Positions 25,401 to 39,100 of a stretch of DNA of 64,000 bases are shown here, piece by piece; within the stretch, counting starts at the first letter, position 1, and each line of letters starts with the position of its first letter. This DNA comes from Hyperoodon ampullatus (lineage: Eukaryota > Chordata > Mammalia > Artiodactyla > Ziphiidae): NCBI GenBank assembly GCA_949752795.1, contig CATKHW010000008.1, positions 1,860,001 through 1,924,000 on the forward strand, in the 5' to 3' direction. Below the pieces are notes generated by a model, which was not told the DNA's origin, did no database searches, and saw nothing but the letters and a program-made list of their open reading frames with translations. The position numbers and the translations under genes were made by a program.

Positions 25401-28400
25401 ATCAAAATGCTACATGCCCTTATCTTCACAATGCTCCATGACCACTGACATCACAATGTTCCATAAACCCTGTCATCAAAATGTTCCCCGACACTTTTCA
25501 TCAAATTGCTCCATGACCCTGTTATCACAATGCTCCCTGCCCTTCTCATCACAATGCACAACGCTCTAGTCATCAAAATTCTCCATGACCTTTGTCATCA
25601 CAAAGCTCCATGACCCTTGGCATCACAATGCTCCATGGCATTGTCATCACAATGCTCCATGAACCCTATCATCACATTGCTCCTTGCCCTTGTCATCACA
25701 AAGCTCCATGACGCTTGTCATCACAATGCTCAATGCCTTTCTCATCACAATGGTCCATGCCCTTGTCATTACAATCCTCCATGACCCATGAATCACCGTG
25801 TTCTGTGACCTTGTCATCACAATGCTCCATGCCCAATCTCATCACAATAATCCATGAAACATTTAAAACCAATGCTCCATGCCCTTGTTATCACAATGCT
25901 CCATTACACCTGTCATAACAATGCTCCATGACCCCTGCTATCACAATATTCCATGGCGTTGTCATCAAAAGGCTCCATGTCCCTTGTCATAACAATGCTC
26001 CATGACCCCTGTAATCACAAGGCTCCATGCCCCTTTTCATCTCAATTCTCCATGAACACTGTCATTACAATGCACCATGCCCATCATCATAAAGCTTCAT
26101 GCTATTGTCATCACAATGAAATCAAAATGCTCCATGACCTCTGTCATCACAATGCTCCAAACACTTGTGATCACAATGTTCCATAACACTTGTCATCACA
26201 ATGCCCCATGACGCTCCTCATCACAATTATCCATGGTCTTCACATCACAATGCTCCATGACCTTTGTCATCACAGTGCTCCTTGACACTTGTCACCAGTA
26301 TGCTCCTTGAACCCTGTCATGACAAGGCTCCATGCCTTTTTCATCACAATGATCCATGGACTTTTCATCACAATGCTCCAAGACCCCTGTAATAACAATT
26401 CTGCATGCCCTTGTCATCAGAAAGCTTCATGACGCATGTCATCAGAATGCTCCATGGCTTTCTCATCACTATGCTCCATGCCCTTGTCATCACAATGCTC
26501 CAAGGCTCCTGTAATCACAATGCTCCATGCCCCTTTTCATCATAATGCTCCATGAGACTTGTCATCACAAGGATCTAGGGTCTCCTCATCACAATGCTCC
26601 ATTATCTTTGTCATCACAATCCTCCATGATACTTGGCATCACAATGCTCGATGCCGTTGTCATCACAATGCAACACGACATATGTCATCACAATGCTCCC
26701 TGACACCTGTCTTCACAATACTATATGACCTTGTCATAACAATGCTCCATGCCGTTTACATCACAATGCACCATGCCCTTGTAATCACAATGCCCCATGA
26801 CACCTCACATCATAATGCTCCGTGAATCCAATCATCACAATGCTTTATGACCTTTTTCATGAAAATGGTCCATTCCCTCGTCATCACAATGCTCTGTAAC
26901 ACGTGTCATCACAATGCTCCATGCCTTTGTCAGCACAATGCTCCATGACCCTTGTCATCACAATGCTCCATGCGCTTGTCAGCAAAATGCTCCAAGACAC
27001 AGGTCATCATAATATGCCATGCACTTGTCTTCACAATGCTCCACAACCTTGTCATCACATTGCTCCATAAACCATGTCATCACAATGCTCCATGAACTTG
27101 TCATCTAAATGCTCTCTCACCACTGATATCACAATGTTCCATCAAAAGTCATCACAAAACTCCCTCACCCCTTTCATCACAATGTTCCATGATCCCTGTC
27201 ATCAAAATGCTACATGCCTTTATCATCACAATGCTCCATGACCACTGACGTCACACTGTTCCATAACCCCTGTCATCAAAATATTTCCTGACACTTTTCA
27301 TCAAATTGCTCCATGATCCTGTCATCACAATGCTCACTGCCCTTCTCATCACAATGCACCATGCTCTTGTCATCAAAATGTTCCATGAACCCTATCATCA
27401 CATTGCTCCTTGCCCTTGTCATCACAAAGCTCCATGACGCTTGTCATCACAATGCTCGATGCCTTTCTCATCACAATGATCCATGCCCTTGTCATTACAA
27501 TCCTCCATAACCCATGTATCACCGTGTTCTGTGTCCTTGTCATCACAATGCTCCATGACCACTCTCGTCACAATAATAGATGAAACTTTTCAAACCAATG
27601 CTCCATGCACTTGTCATCACAATGCTCCATTACTCCTGTCATAACAATGCTCCATGACCCTTGCCATTACAGTGTACCAAGGTGTTGTCATGACAAGGCT
27701 CCATGACCCTTGTCATAACAATGCTCCAAGACCCCTGTAATCACAAGGCTCCATGCCCCTTTTCATCTAAATTCTCCATGAACACTGTCATCACAATGCA
27801 ACATGCCCATCATCATAAAGCTTCATGCTATTGTCATCACAATGAAATCAAAATGCTCCATAACCTCTGTCATCACAATGCTCCAAACCCTTCTGATCAC
27901 AATGTTCCATAACACTTGTCATCACAATGCCCCATGACACTCCTCATCACAATTATCCATGGTCTTCTCATCACAATGCTCCATGACCTTTGTCATCACA
28001 ATGCTCCCTGACACTTGTCATAAGTATGCTCCTTGAACACTGTCATGACAAGGCTCCATGCCTTTTCCTCACAATGATCCATGGACTTTTCATCACAATG
28101 CTCCAAAACCCCTGTAATCACAATGCTCCATGCCCTTGTCATCAGAAATATCCATGACGCATGTCATCAGAATGCTCCTGGCATTGTTATCACCATGCTC
28201 CATGCCCTTTTCATCCCACTGCTCCAAGACCCCTGTAATCACAATGCTCTATGCCCTTTTTCATCAGAATGTTCCACGAGACTTGTCATCACAATGCTCC
28301 ATGGTCTTCTCATCACAATGCCCCAGGACTTTGTCATCACAATGCTCCATTCCCTTGTCATCACAATGCTAATTTACACCCGCCATAACAATACTCAATG

Positions 28401-31400
28401 AATATTGTCAGCCCAATACTCCATGAACTTCTCATCACAATGCTCGATGACCCCTGGCATCACAATGCTCCATGACCAATGTCATCACAACGCTCCATGA
28501 CACCAGGCAACACAATGATCTGGGACTCTTGTCATCAAAATTCTCCATGACCCTTGTCATCACAATGATCCATGTCTTTGACATCTCAAAGCTCCATGAC
28601 CCCTGTAAACACAATGCTCCATGACGCTTGTCATCACAATACTCCATGCATTTGTCAGCAAAATGCTACATGACCTTGTCATCACAATGCTCCATGCGCT
28701 TGTCATCAAAATACTCCATTCCCATTGTCATCAAAATCCTCCATGAACCTTGGGTTCACATTGCTTCATGCCCTTGTCATCACAATGCTCTATGCTCCTT
28801 GAAATGAAAATGATACATGACTTCTGTCATCACAATGCTCCAAATCCTCGTGATCACAATGTTCCATAATACTTGTCATCACAATGCTCCATGATGCCTA
28901 TCATCACAATGCTCCATGACCTTTGTCATCACAATTCTCAATACACATGTCTTCACAATGCTCCCTGACACTTGTCGTCAGAATGCTGCTGGAGCACTGT
29001 CATGAAAAGGCTCCATGCCTTTTTCAGCACATTACTCCACAATCTTGTCATCAGAATGGTCCATGACAATTGTCATCACAATGATCCATGACACCTGTCA
29101 TCACAATGCTCCATGCCCCTTGTCATTAAAGTGCTCCATGACGCTCATCATCACAATTATCCATGGTCTTCCCATCACAATGCTCCACGGTCCTGCCATC
29201 ACAATGCTCCATGCCCTGGTCATCACAATTCTACATGTCCTTGACATCACAATGCTCCAAGACACTTCTCATCAAAATGTTACATGCTGTTGTCAATACA
29301 GTTCTCCATGCACTTTTCATTGCAATGCTCCATGACCCCTGTCATAGCAAGCTCCATGCGCTTCTCATCACAGTGCTTCACGACCTTATCATCAAAATTC
29401 TCAATGGCCCTTGTCATCACAACTCTCCATGATCTTGTCATCAGAGTGCTCCTTGACCTTGTCATCACGATGCTCAAAGCCCTTGTCATCACAATGCTCC
29501 ATTACATTTGTCATCCCAATCTTCCATGACACTTGGCATCACAATGTCCAATGGCATTGTCATCACAATGGATCGTGACATATGTCATCACAATGCTCCC
29601 TGACACCTGCCTTCACAATAATGTATGACCTTGTCATCACAATGCTCCATGCCCTTGTCATCACAATGAGCCATGCCAACTGTCATCCAATAATCCATAA
29701 AACTTGTCAGAGCAATGCTCTATGCCTCTGTCATCACAATCCACCATGCCCTTCTCATCACAATGCTCCATGACCCCGGTCGTCACAATGCTCCGTGACT
29801 CCAGTCATAACAATGATTCATGACCTTTGTCATCAAAATGGTCCATGCCCTCGTCATCACAAGTCTCTGTGACCTTTGTCACCACAATGCTCCATGAACT
29901 TTTGATCACAATGCTCCATGACCCTTGTCATCACAATGCTCCATGCGTTTCTCAGCACGATGCTCCATGACCCTTTTCATCACAATGCTTCATGCGATAG
30001 ACAGCACAATGCTCCATAACACATGTCATAACAATGCACCACACACTTGTCATCACAATGCTCCAAAACCTTGTCATCACAACGCTCCATTAACCTTGTC
30101 ATCACAATGCTCCATACACTTCTTATCAAAATGCTCTCTCACCACTAATATCACACTGTTCCATCACTAGTCATCACAAAACTCCCTCACCCCTGTCATC
30201 ACAATGTTCCATGACCCCTGTAATCACAATGCTAAATGCCCTTATCACCACAATGTTCGATGACCCATGGCATCAAAACGTTCCATAATCCCTGTCATCA
30301 AAATGCTCCATGACCCTTTTCGTCACAATGCTCCATGAACCCTGACATCACAATGTTCCATAACCACTGTCATCAAAATATTCGATGACCATTTTCATCA
30401 AATTGCTCCATGACCCTGTCATCACTATGCACCCTGCTCTTCTCATTACAATGCACCACGCACTTGTCAACAAAATGCTCCATGACCTTTGTCATCACAA
30501 AACTCCATGACCCTTGGCATCACAATGATCAATGCCATTGTCATCACAGTGCTTCCTGAAGCCTCTCATCACATTGCTTCCATGTCCTTGTCATCACAAA
30601 GCTCCATGATGCTTGTCATCAAAATGCTCGATGCCCTTCTCATCACAATGCTCCATGCCTTTGTCATTACAGTCCTCCATGACCCATGTAACACAGTGTT
30701 GTGTGACCTTGTCATCACAATGCGCCATGCCCACTCTCATCACAATAATCCATGAAACTTTTCAGACCAATGCTCCATACAATTGTAATCACAATGCTCC
30801 ATTATCCCTGTCATGACAATGCTCCATTAGCCCTGCCATCAAAATGATCCAAGGCCTTGTCATCACAAGGTTCCATAACCCATGTCATAACAATGATCCA
30901 AGACCCCTGTAATCACAAAGCTCCATGGCTTTGTCATCACAAAGCTCCATGACGCATGTCATCAGAATGCTCCATGGCTTTCTCATCACAATGCTCCATA
31001 CCCTTGCCATCACAATACTCCATTACCCCAGTCATAACAATGCTCCATGACCACTGTCATCACGATGTTCCACGGCCTTGTCATCACAAGGATCCATGAC
31101 CCTTGTCATCACAATGCACCATGCCCATCATCATAATGCTTCATGCTATTGTCAACACAATGAAATCAAAATGCTCCATGACCTGTGTCATCAAAATGCT
31201 CCAAAAACTTGTGATCACGATATTCCATAACACTTGTCATCACAACGCCCCATGAAGCTCTTCATCACAATTATCCATGTTCTTATCATCACAATGCTTC
31301 ATGACATTTCTCATCACAATGCTCAATACTCATGTCACCATAATGGTCCCTGACACTTGTCGTCAGTATGCTCCTTGAACCCTGTCATGACAAGACTCCA

Positions 31401-32400
31401 TGCCTTTTTCATCACAATGATCCATGCCCTTTTCATCACAATGCTCAAAGACCACGGTATTCGCAATGCTCCATGCCCTTGTCTTCACAAAACTCCATGA
31501 TGCATGTCATCAGAATGCTCCATGGCCTTCTCATCACAATGATCCATGCCCTTGTCATCACAATGCTCCAAGAGCCCTGTAATCACAGTTCTCCATGCCC
31601 CTTTTCTTCTCAATTCTCCATGAACCCTGTCATCACAATGCACCATGTCCATCATCTTAATGCTTTATGCTATTGTCATCACAATGAAATCAAAATGCTC
31701 CATGACATCTGTCATCACAATGCTCCAAACCCTTGTGATCACAATGTTCATAACACTTGTCTTCACAACGCCCCATGACTCTCGTCATCACAATTATCCA
31801 CGGTCTTCTCATCACAGTACTCCATGACATTTGTCATCACAATGCTCAATACACTGGTCATCACAATGCTCCCTGACACTTGTCATCAGTATACTCCTTG
31901 AACCCTGTCATGACAAGCCTACATGCCTTTTTCATCACAATGATCCATGCCGTTTTCATCACAATGCTCCAAGACCCCTGTAATCACAATGCTCCTTGCC
32001 CTGGTCATCACAGTGCTTCATGACGCATGTCATCAGAATGCTCCATGGCCTTCTCATCACAATGCTCCATGCCTTTGTCATCACAATGCTCCAAGGCTCC
32101 TTTAATCACAATGCTCCATGCCCCATTTCATCAGAATGCTCCATGAGACTTGTCATCACAAAGCTCCATAGTCTTCTCATCACAATGCTCCAGGATCTTG
32201 TCATCACGATGCTCCATGCCCTTTTCATCACAATGCTCCATGACCCCTGTCATCACAGTCCTCCTTGACTCCAGTCATAACAATGATTCATGACCTTTGT
32301 CATCACAATGTTACATGCCATCTTCAACACAAGTCCCTGTGACCTTTGTCACCACAATGCTCCATGAACTTTTGATCACAATGCTCCGTGACCCTTGTCC
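7451..32400 (+). repeat. Heterogeneous minisatellite mosaic
   Basis: Twenty-five kilobases of the same monomer in which variant strings recur irregularly. The CACCACTGATATCACAATG marker lies at 9998, 11527, 15330, 16456, 20117, 21573, 23901, 25318, 27118 and 30140, spaced 1.1-3.8 kb. Local similarity is moderate, for example about 8.76-9.5 kb with about 11.6-12.35 kb, and 8805-8996 with 18948-19139. No clean large tandem duplication was visible by eye. No gene, RNA or unrelated element is seen in this stretch. Confidence 0.85.
15641..15787 (+). repeat. Three 49-bp dimers in tandem
   Basis: TGCTCCATGCCCTTGTCAG starts at 15641, 15690 and 15739, an exact 49-base period made of one 24-bp and one 25-bp monomer. 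The copies are nearly identical, unlike the flanking monomers, so this is a recent local expansion of a two-monomer unit. Confidence 0.85.
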
Positions 32401-32449
32401 TCACAATGCTCCATGCTTTCCTCAGCACAATGCTCCATGACCATTGTCA

Positions 32450-33430
32450 GCACAATGCTCGATGTGCAAATCAGCACGATGCTCCATAACACATGTCATA
32501 ACAATGTGTCATGCACTTGTCATCACAATGCTCCACAAACTTGTCATCACAATGCTCCATAAACATTGTCATCACAATGCTCCATACACTTCTCATCAAA
32601 ATGCTCTCTCACCACTGATATCACAGTGTTCCATCACTAGTCATCACAACAGTCCCTCACCCCTGTCAGCACAATGTTCCAGGACCCCTGTCATCACAAT
32701 GGTACATGCCCTTATCATCCCAATGTTCAATGACCCCTGACATCACAATGTTCCATAACACCTGTCATCAAAATTCTCCATGACCCATTTCATCAAAATG
32801 CTCCATGAACCCTGACATCACAATGTTCCATAACCCCTGTCATCAAAATGTTCGATGACACTTTTCATCAAATTGCTCCATGACCCTGTCATCATTATGC
32901 ACCCTGCCCTTCTCATCACAATGCACCAGGCCCTTGTCATTAAAATGCTACATGACATTTGTCATCACAAAGCTCCATGACCCTTGGCATCACAATGCTC
33001 CATTCCATTATCATCACATTGCTCCATGCACATGTCATCCCAAATCTCCATGACGCTTGTCATCACAATGCTCCATACCATTGTCATTACAATCCTGCAT
33101 GATCTATGTATCACAGTGTTCCATGCCCTTGTCATCACACTGCTCCATGCCCACTCTCTTCACAATAATCCATGAAATATTTCAGACCATTGCCCCATGT
33201 CATTGTCATCACAATGCTCCATTACCCCTGTAATAACAATGCTCCATGTCCCCTGCCATCACAAGATTCCACGGTCTTGTCATCACAAGCCTCCATGACC
33301 CTTGTCATCACAATGCTCCAAGACCCCTGTAATCACAAATCTCGATGCCCTTGTCATCACAAGGCTCCATGACTCATGTCATCAGAATGCTCCATGGCCT
33401 TTTCCTCACAGTGCTCCATGACCTTGTCAT
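32450..33430 (+). repeat. ~1-kb block, left copy of a ~2.7-kb spaced pair
   Basis: Contains the marker CACCACTGATATCAC at 32610 and the rare string ATTTCAGACCATTGCCCCATG near 33179. The same series of rare variants returns about 2.70-2.75 kb downstream (marker at 35315, TGCCCC string at 33191 against 35945). The offset changes from 2705 to 2754, so roughly two monomers were gained or lost inside. The match ends near 33430, after the GCCTTTTCCTCACAGTGCTCC variant. Edges are approximate. Confidence 0.75.
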
Positions 33431-35159
33431 CACAATGGTCCATGCCCTTGTCATCACAATGCGCCATGCCCACTGTCATCAGAATAATCCATGAAACTTG
33501 TCAGACAAATGTTCCATGCCACTGTCATCACAATGCTCCATGCCCATGTCATCACAGTGCTCCATGCCCATGTCATCACAATGCTCCATTACCCATGTCA
33601 TCAAAATGCTCCTTGCCTCCAGTCATCACAATGCTTCATGACTTTTGTCATCACAATGCTCCATGCCCACTGTCATCACAATAATCCATGAAACTTGTCA
33701 GACCATTTGTCCATGCCCCCGTCACTCAAGGCTCTGTGATCTTTGTCACCACAATGCTCCATGAATATTTCATCACAATGCTCTGTGTCCCTTGTCATCA
33801 CCATGCTCCATGCCTTTGTCACCACAATGCTCCATGACACTTGTCATCAAAATGCTCCATGTGCTTGTCAGCACAGTGCTCCATGACCCCTGCCATCACA
33901 ATGCTCCGTGGCTCCAGTAATCACAGTGCTTCATGACCTTTGTCAACACAGTGGTCCATGCCCTCTTCACACAAGGCTCTGTGACCTTTGTCATCACAAT
34001 GCTCCAGGCCCACTCTCATCACAGTAATCCATGAAACTTGTCAGACAAATGTTCCATGCCACTGTCATCACATTGCTCCGTGCCCTTCTCATCACAATGC
34101 TCCATGACCCCTGACATCACAATGTTCCATAACCCCTGTCACAAAATGCTCCCTGACCCATTTCATCACAATGCTTCATGACCCCTGACATCACAATGTT
34201 CCATACCGCCTGTCATCAAAATATTCCATGACGCTTTTCGTCAAATTGCTCCATGACCCTGTCATCACGATGCTCCCTGCCCTTCTCATCACAATGAAGC
34301 ACGCCCTTGTCATTAAAATGACCAATGACATTTTTCATCACAAAGCTCCATGACCCGTGGCATCACAATGCTCCATGCCATTGTCATCACAATGCTCAAT
34401 GAAATGTCTCATCACATTGCTCCATGCCCTTGTCATCACAATGCTCCATTACACCTGTCATAACAATGCTCCATGACCCCTGCCATCACAATGTTCCACG
34501 GCCTTGTCATCACAAGGCTCCATGACCCTTGTCATCACAATGCTCCAAGACCTCTGTAATCACAATTCTCCATGCCCCTTTACATCTCAATTCTCCATCA
34601 ACCCTGTCATCACAATGCACCATGCCCATCATCATAATGATTCATGCTATTGTCATCACTATGAAATCAAAATGCTCCATGACCTCTGTCATCACAAAGC
34701 TGCAAACTCTTCTGATCACAATGTTCCATGACATTTGTCATCACAATGCCCCATGACGCTCGTCATCACAATTATGCAAGGTCTTCTCATCACAATGCTC
34801 CATGACCTTTGTCAACACAATGCTCAATACACTTGTCATCACAATGCTCCCTGACACTTGTCATCACTATGCTCCTTGAACACTGTCATGACAAAGCTCC
34901 CTGCATTTTTCATCACAATGTTTCATTCCCTTTTCTTCACAATGCTCCAAGACCCCTTTTATCACAATGCTCCATGACTCCAGTCATCACAATGCTTCAT
35001 GACATTTGTCATCACAATGGTCCAAGACCTTGTCACATAAAGCTCTGTGACCTTTGTCACCACAATGCTCCATGAAATTTTTATCACAATGCTCTGTGAC
35101 AGTTGTCATCACAAAGCTCCATGCCTTTGTCAGCACAATGCTCCATGACTCTTGTTATC

Positions 35160-36184
35160 ACAATGCTCGATGCGCGTGTCAGCACAATGCTCCACAACCA
35201 ATGTTATCACAATTCGCCATGCACTTGTCATTACAACGCTCAACATCCTTGTCATCAAATTGCTCCATAAACCTTGTCATCACAATGCTCCTTGCACTTA
35301 TCAAAATGCTCTCTCACAACTGATATCTCAATGTTCCACCACTAGTCATCCCAATACTCCTTCAACCCTGTCATCACAATGTTCCATTACCCCTCTCATC
35401 ACAATGCTACATGCCATTATCATCACAATGCTCCATGACACCTGTCATCACAAAGTTCCATAACCCCTGTAATCAAAATGCTCCATGACCCTTTTCATCA
35501 CAAAGCTCCATGATCCCTGACATCAGAATGTTCTATAACCCCTGTCATCAAAATGTTCCATGACCCTTTTCATCAAATTGCTCCATGACCCTGTTATCAC
35601 AATGCTCCCTGCCCTTCTCATCATAATGCACCATGTCCTTGTTATCAAAATGCTACATGACATTTTTCATCACAAAGCTCCATGACCCTTGGCATCACAA
35701 TGCTCCATTCCATTATCATCACAATGCTCCATGTACCCTCTCATCACATTGCTCCATGCACTTGTCATCCCAAATCTCCATGACACTTGTCATCACAATG
35801 CTCGATGCCCTTCTCATCACAATGCTCCATGACATTGTCATTACAATCCTGCATGATCTATGTATCACGTTGTTCCATGCCCTTGTCATCACACTGCTCC
35901 ATGCCCACTCTCTTCACAATAATCCATGAAATATTTCAGACCATTGCCCCATGTCCTTGGCATCACAATGCTCCATTACCCCTGTCATAACAATGCTCCA
36001 TGTCCCCTGCCATCACAAGATTCCACGGTCTTGTGATCACAAGCCTCCATGACCCTTGTCATCACAATGCTACAAGGCACCTGTCATCACAAATCTCGAT
36101 GCCCTTGTAATCACAAAGCTCCATGACTAATGTCATCAGAATGCTCCATGGCCTTCTCCTCACAGTGCTCCATGCCCTTGTCAT
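35160..36184 (+). repeat. ~1-kb block, right copy of a ~2.7-kb spaced pair
   Basis: Partner of the block at about 32.45-33.43 kb. It shares the uncommon CACAAGATTCCACGGTCTTG and CATTGCCCCATGTC strings in the same order. It diverges after the CCTCACAGTGCTCC variant near 36170. Edges are approximate. Confidence 0.75.
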
Positions 36185-39100
36185 CACAATGCTCCAACAC
36201 CCCTGGAATCACAATGCTCCATGCCCCTTTTCATCTCAATGCTCCATCAACCCTGTCATCACAATGCACCGTGCCCATCACCATAATATTTCATGCTTTT
36301 GTCATCAAAATGAAATCAAAATGCTCAATGTCGTCTGTCATTACAATGCACCAAATCCTTGTGATCACAATGCTCGATAACACTTGTCATCACAATGCCC
36401 CATGACGCTGGTCATCACAATTATCCATGGTCTTCTCTCACAATGCTTCAAGCCCTTGTCATCACAGTGTTCCATTACATTTGTCATCACAATCCTCCAT
36501 GACACTTGGCTTCACAATGCTCCATGCCATTGTCATCACAATGCACCATGACATATGTCATCACAATGCTCCCTGACACCTGTCTTCACCATATTCCATG
36601 ACCTGGTCATATTAATGCTCCATGCCGCTGTCATCACAGTGCGCCATGCCCACTATCATCACAATAATCAATGAAAGTTGTCAGACCAATGCTCCATGCT
36701 CCTGTCATCACAATGCTCCATGCCCTTGTCATCACAGTTGTCCGTGACTCCAGTCATCACAATGCTACATGAACTTTGTCCTCACAATCGTCCATAACCT
36801 CGTCATCACAGGGCTCTGTGAACTTTGTCACCATAATGCTCCATGAACTTTTCATCACAGTGCTCTTTGACCCTTGTCATCACAATGCTCCATGCCTTTG
36901 TCAGCAGAGTGCTCCATGACCCTTGTCATCACAATGCTCCATGGGCTTGTCAGAACAATGCTCCATGACCCATGTCATCACAATGTGCCATGCACTTGTC
37001 ATCACAATGTTCCACAACTTTGTCATCACAATACTCTATAAACCTTGTCATCACAAAACTCCATGCACTTCACATCAAAATGCTCTTTCACCGCTGATAT
37101 CAAAATGTTCCATCACTAGTCATTAAAATACTCCTTCACGCCTGTCATGACAATGTTCCCCATGCTTCTCATCACAAGGCTCCATGACCCTTGTAATCAC
37201 AATGCTCCAAGACCCCTGTAATCACAATGCTGCTTGCTCTTGTCATCACATAGCTCCATGACGCTTGTCATCAGACAGCTCCATGGCCTTAGCATCACAA
37301 TGCTCCATGCCCTTTTCATCAAAATGCTCCAAGACACCTGTAATCACAATGCTCCATGCCCCTTTTCATCTCAATGTTCCATGAACTCTGTCATCACAAT
37401 GAACCTTGCCCATCATCATAATGCTTCATGCTATTGTCATAACAATGAAATCAAAATGCTCCATAAACACTGTCATCACAATTCTCCAAACCCTTGTGTT
37501 CACAATGTTCCATAACACTTGTCATCACAACTCCCCATGACGCTCGTCTTCACAATTATCCATGGTCTTCTCATCACAATGCTCCATGACCTTTGTCATC
37601 ACAATGCTCAATACACTTGTCATCACAATGCTCCCTGACACTTGTCGTCAGTATGCTCCTTGAACCCTCTCATGACAAGGATCCATGCATTTTCATCACA
37701 ATCATCCATGCCCAATTCATCACAATGCTCCATGCCCCTTTTCATCAGAATGCTCAATGATACTTGTCATCACAAGGCTACATGGTCTTCTCCTCACAAT
37801 GCTCCAAGACCTTGTCATCACAATGCTCCTTTCCATTGTCACCACAATGCTCCATGACCCCTGCCATCATAATACTCAATGAATATTTTCAGCCCAATGC
37901 TCCATGAAATTCTGATCACAATGCTCCATTACCCCTGTCATCACAATGTTCCATGACCACAGTCATCACAAAGCTCCATGACACCAGACAACACAATTAT
38001 CCGGGACCCTTGTAATCAAAATGCTCCATGACACTTGTCATCAGAATGATCCATGCCCTTGCCATCCCAATGCTTCATGACCCCTGTAATCACAATGCTC
38101 CATGACGCATGTCATCACAGTGCTCCATGACACTTTTCATCAAAATGTTCCATGCATTTGTCAGCAAAATTCTACATTACCTTGTCATCACAATGCTCCA
38201 TGCCTTTGTCAGCACAATGCTCCATGACATGTTTCATCGCAATGCTCCATGCCCCTGTCAGCATAGTGCTCTGTGACGCTTGTCATCACAATGCTCCAAG
38301 CCATTGTCATCACATGTTCCATTACCTTTGTCATCACAAACCTCCATGACACTTGGCATCACAATACTCCATGGCATAGTCATCAAAATGGGCCACGACT
38401 TATATCTTCACAATGCTCCCAGACACCTGTCTTCACAATACTGCATTACCTTTTCATCACCATGCTCCATGCGCTTGTCATCACAATGCACCATTCCCAC
38501 TGTCATTGCAGTAATCCATGAAACTTGTAAGACCAATGTTCCATGCCCCTGTCTTCACAATGCTCCATGCACTTATCTTCACAATGCTCCATGACCCGTC
38601 ATCACAATGCTCCATGACCCCTTTCATCACAATGCTCCATGATCCTTGAAATCAAAATGATCCATGACCTCTGTCATCACAATGCTCCAAACCCTTGTAA
38701 TCACATTGTTCCACAACACTTGTCATCACAACACTCCATGCCCGTGTCATCATAATGCTCCATGAGCTTTGTCATCAAAATGTTCAATACACTTGTCATC
38801 CCAATGCTCCCTGACACTTGTAGTCAGAATGCTCCTTGAACCCTGTCATGAAAAGGCACCATGACATTTTCATCATAATGCTCCATGCCCTGTTCATCAC
38901 AATGATCCATGCGATTGTCATCACAATACTCCACAAGCTTGTCATCATTATGTTGCATGACCCTTGTCATCACAATGCTCCATGACCCCTGTCATCACAA
39001 TGCTCCGTGACTCCAGTCATCCCAATGCTTCATGACCTTTGTCATCACAATGGTCCATACCCTCGTCATCACAAGGCTCTGTGACATTTGTTACCACAAT

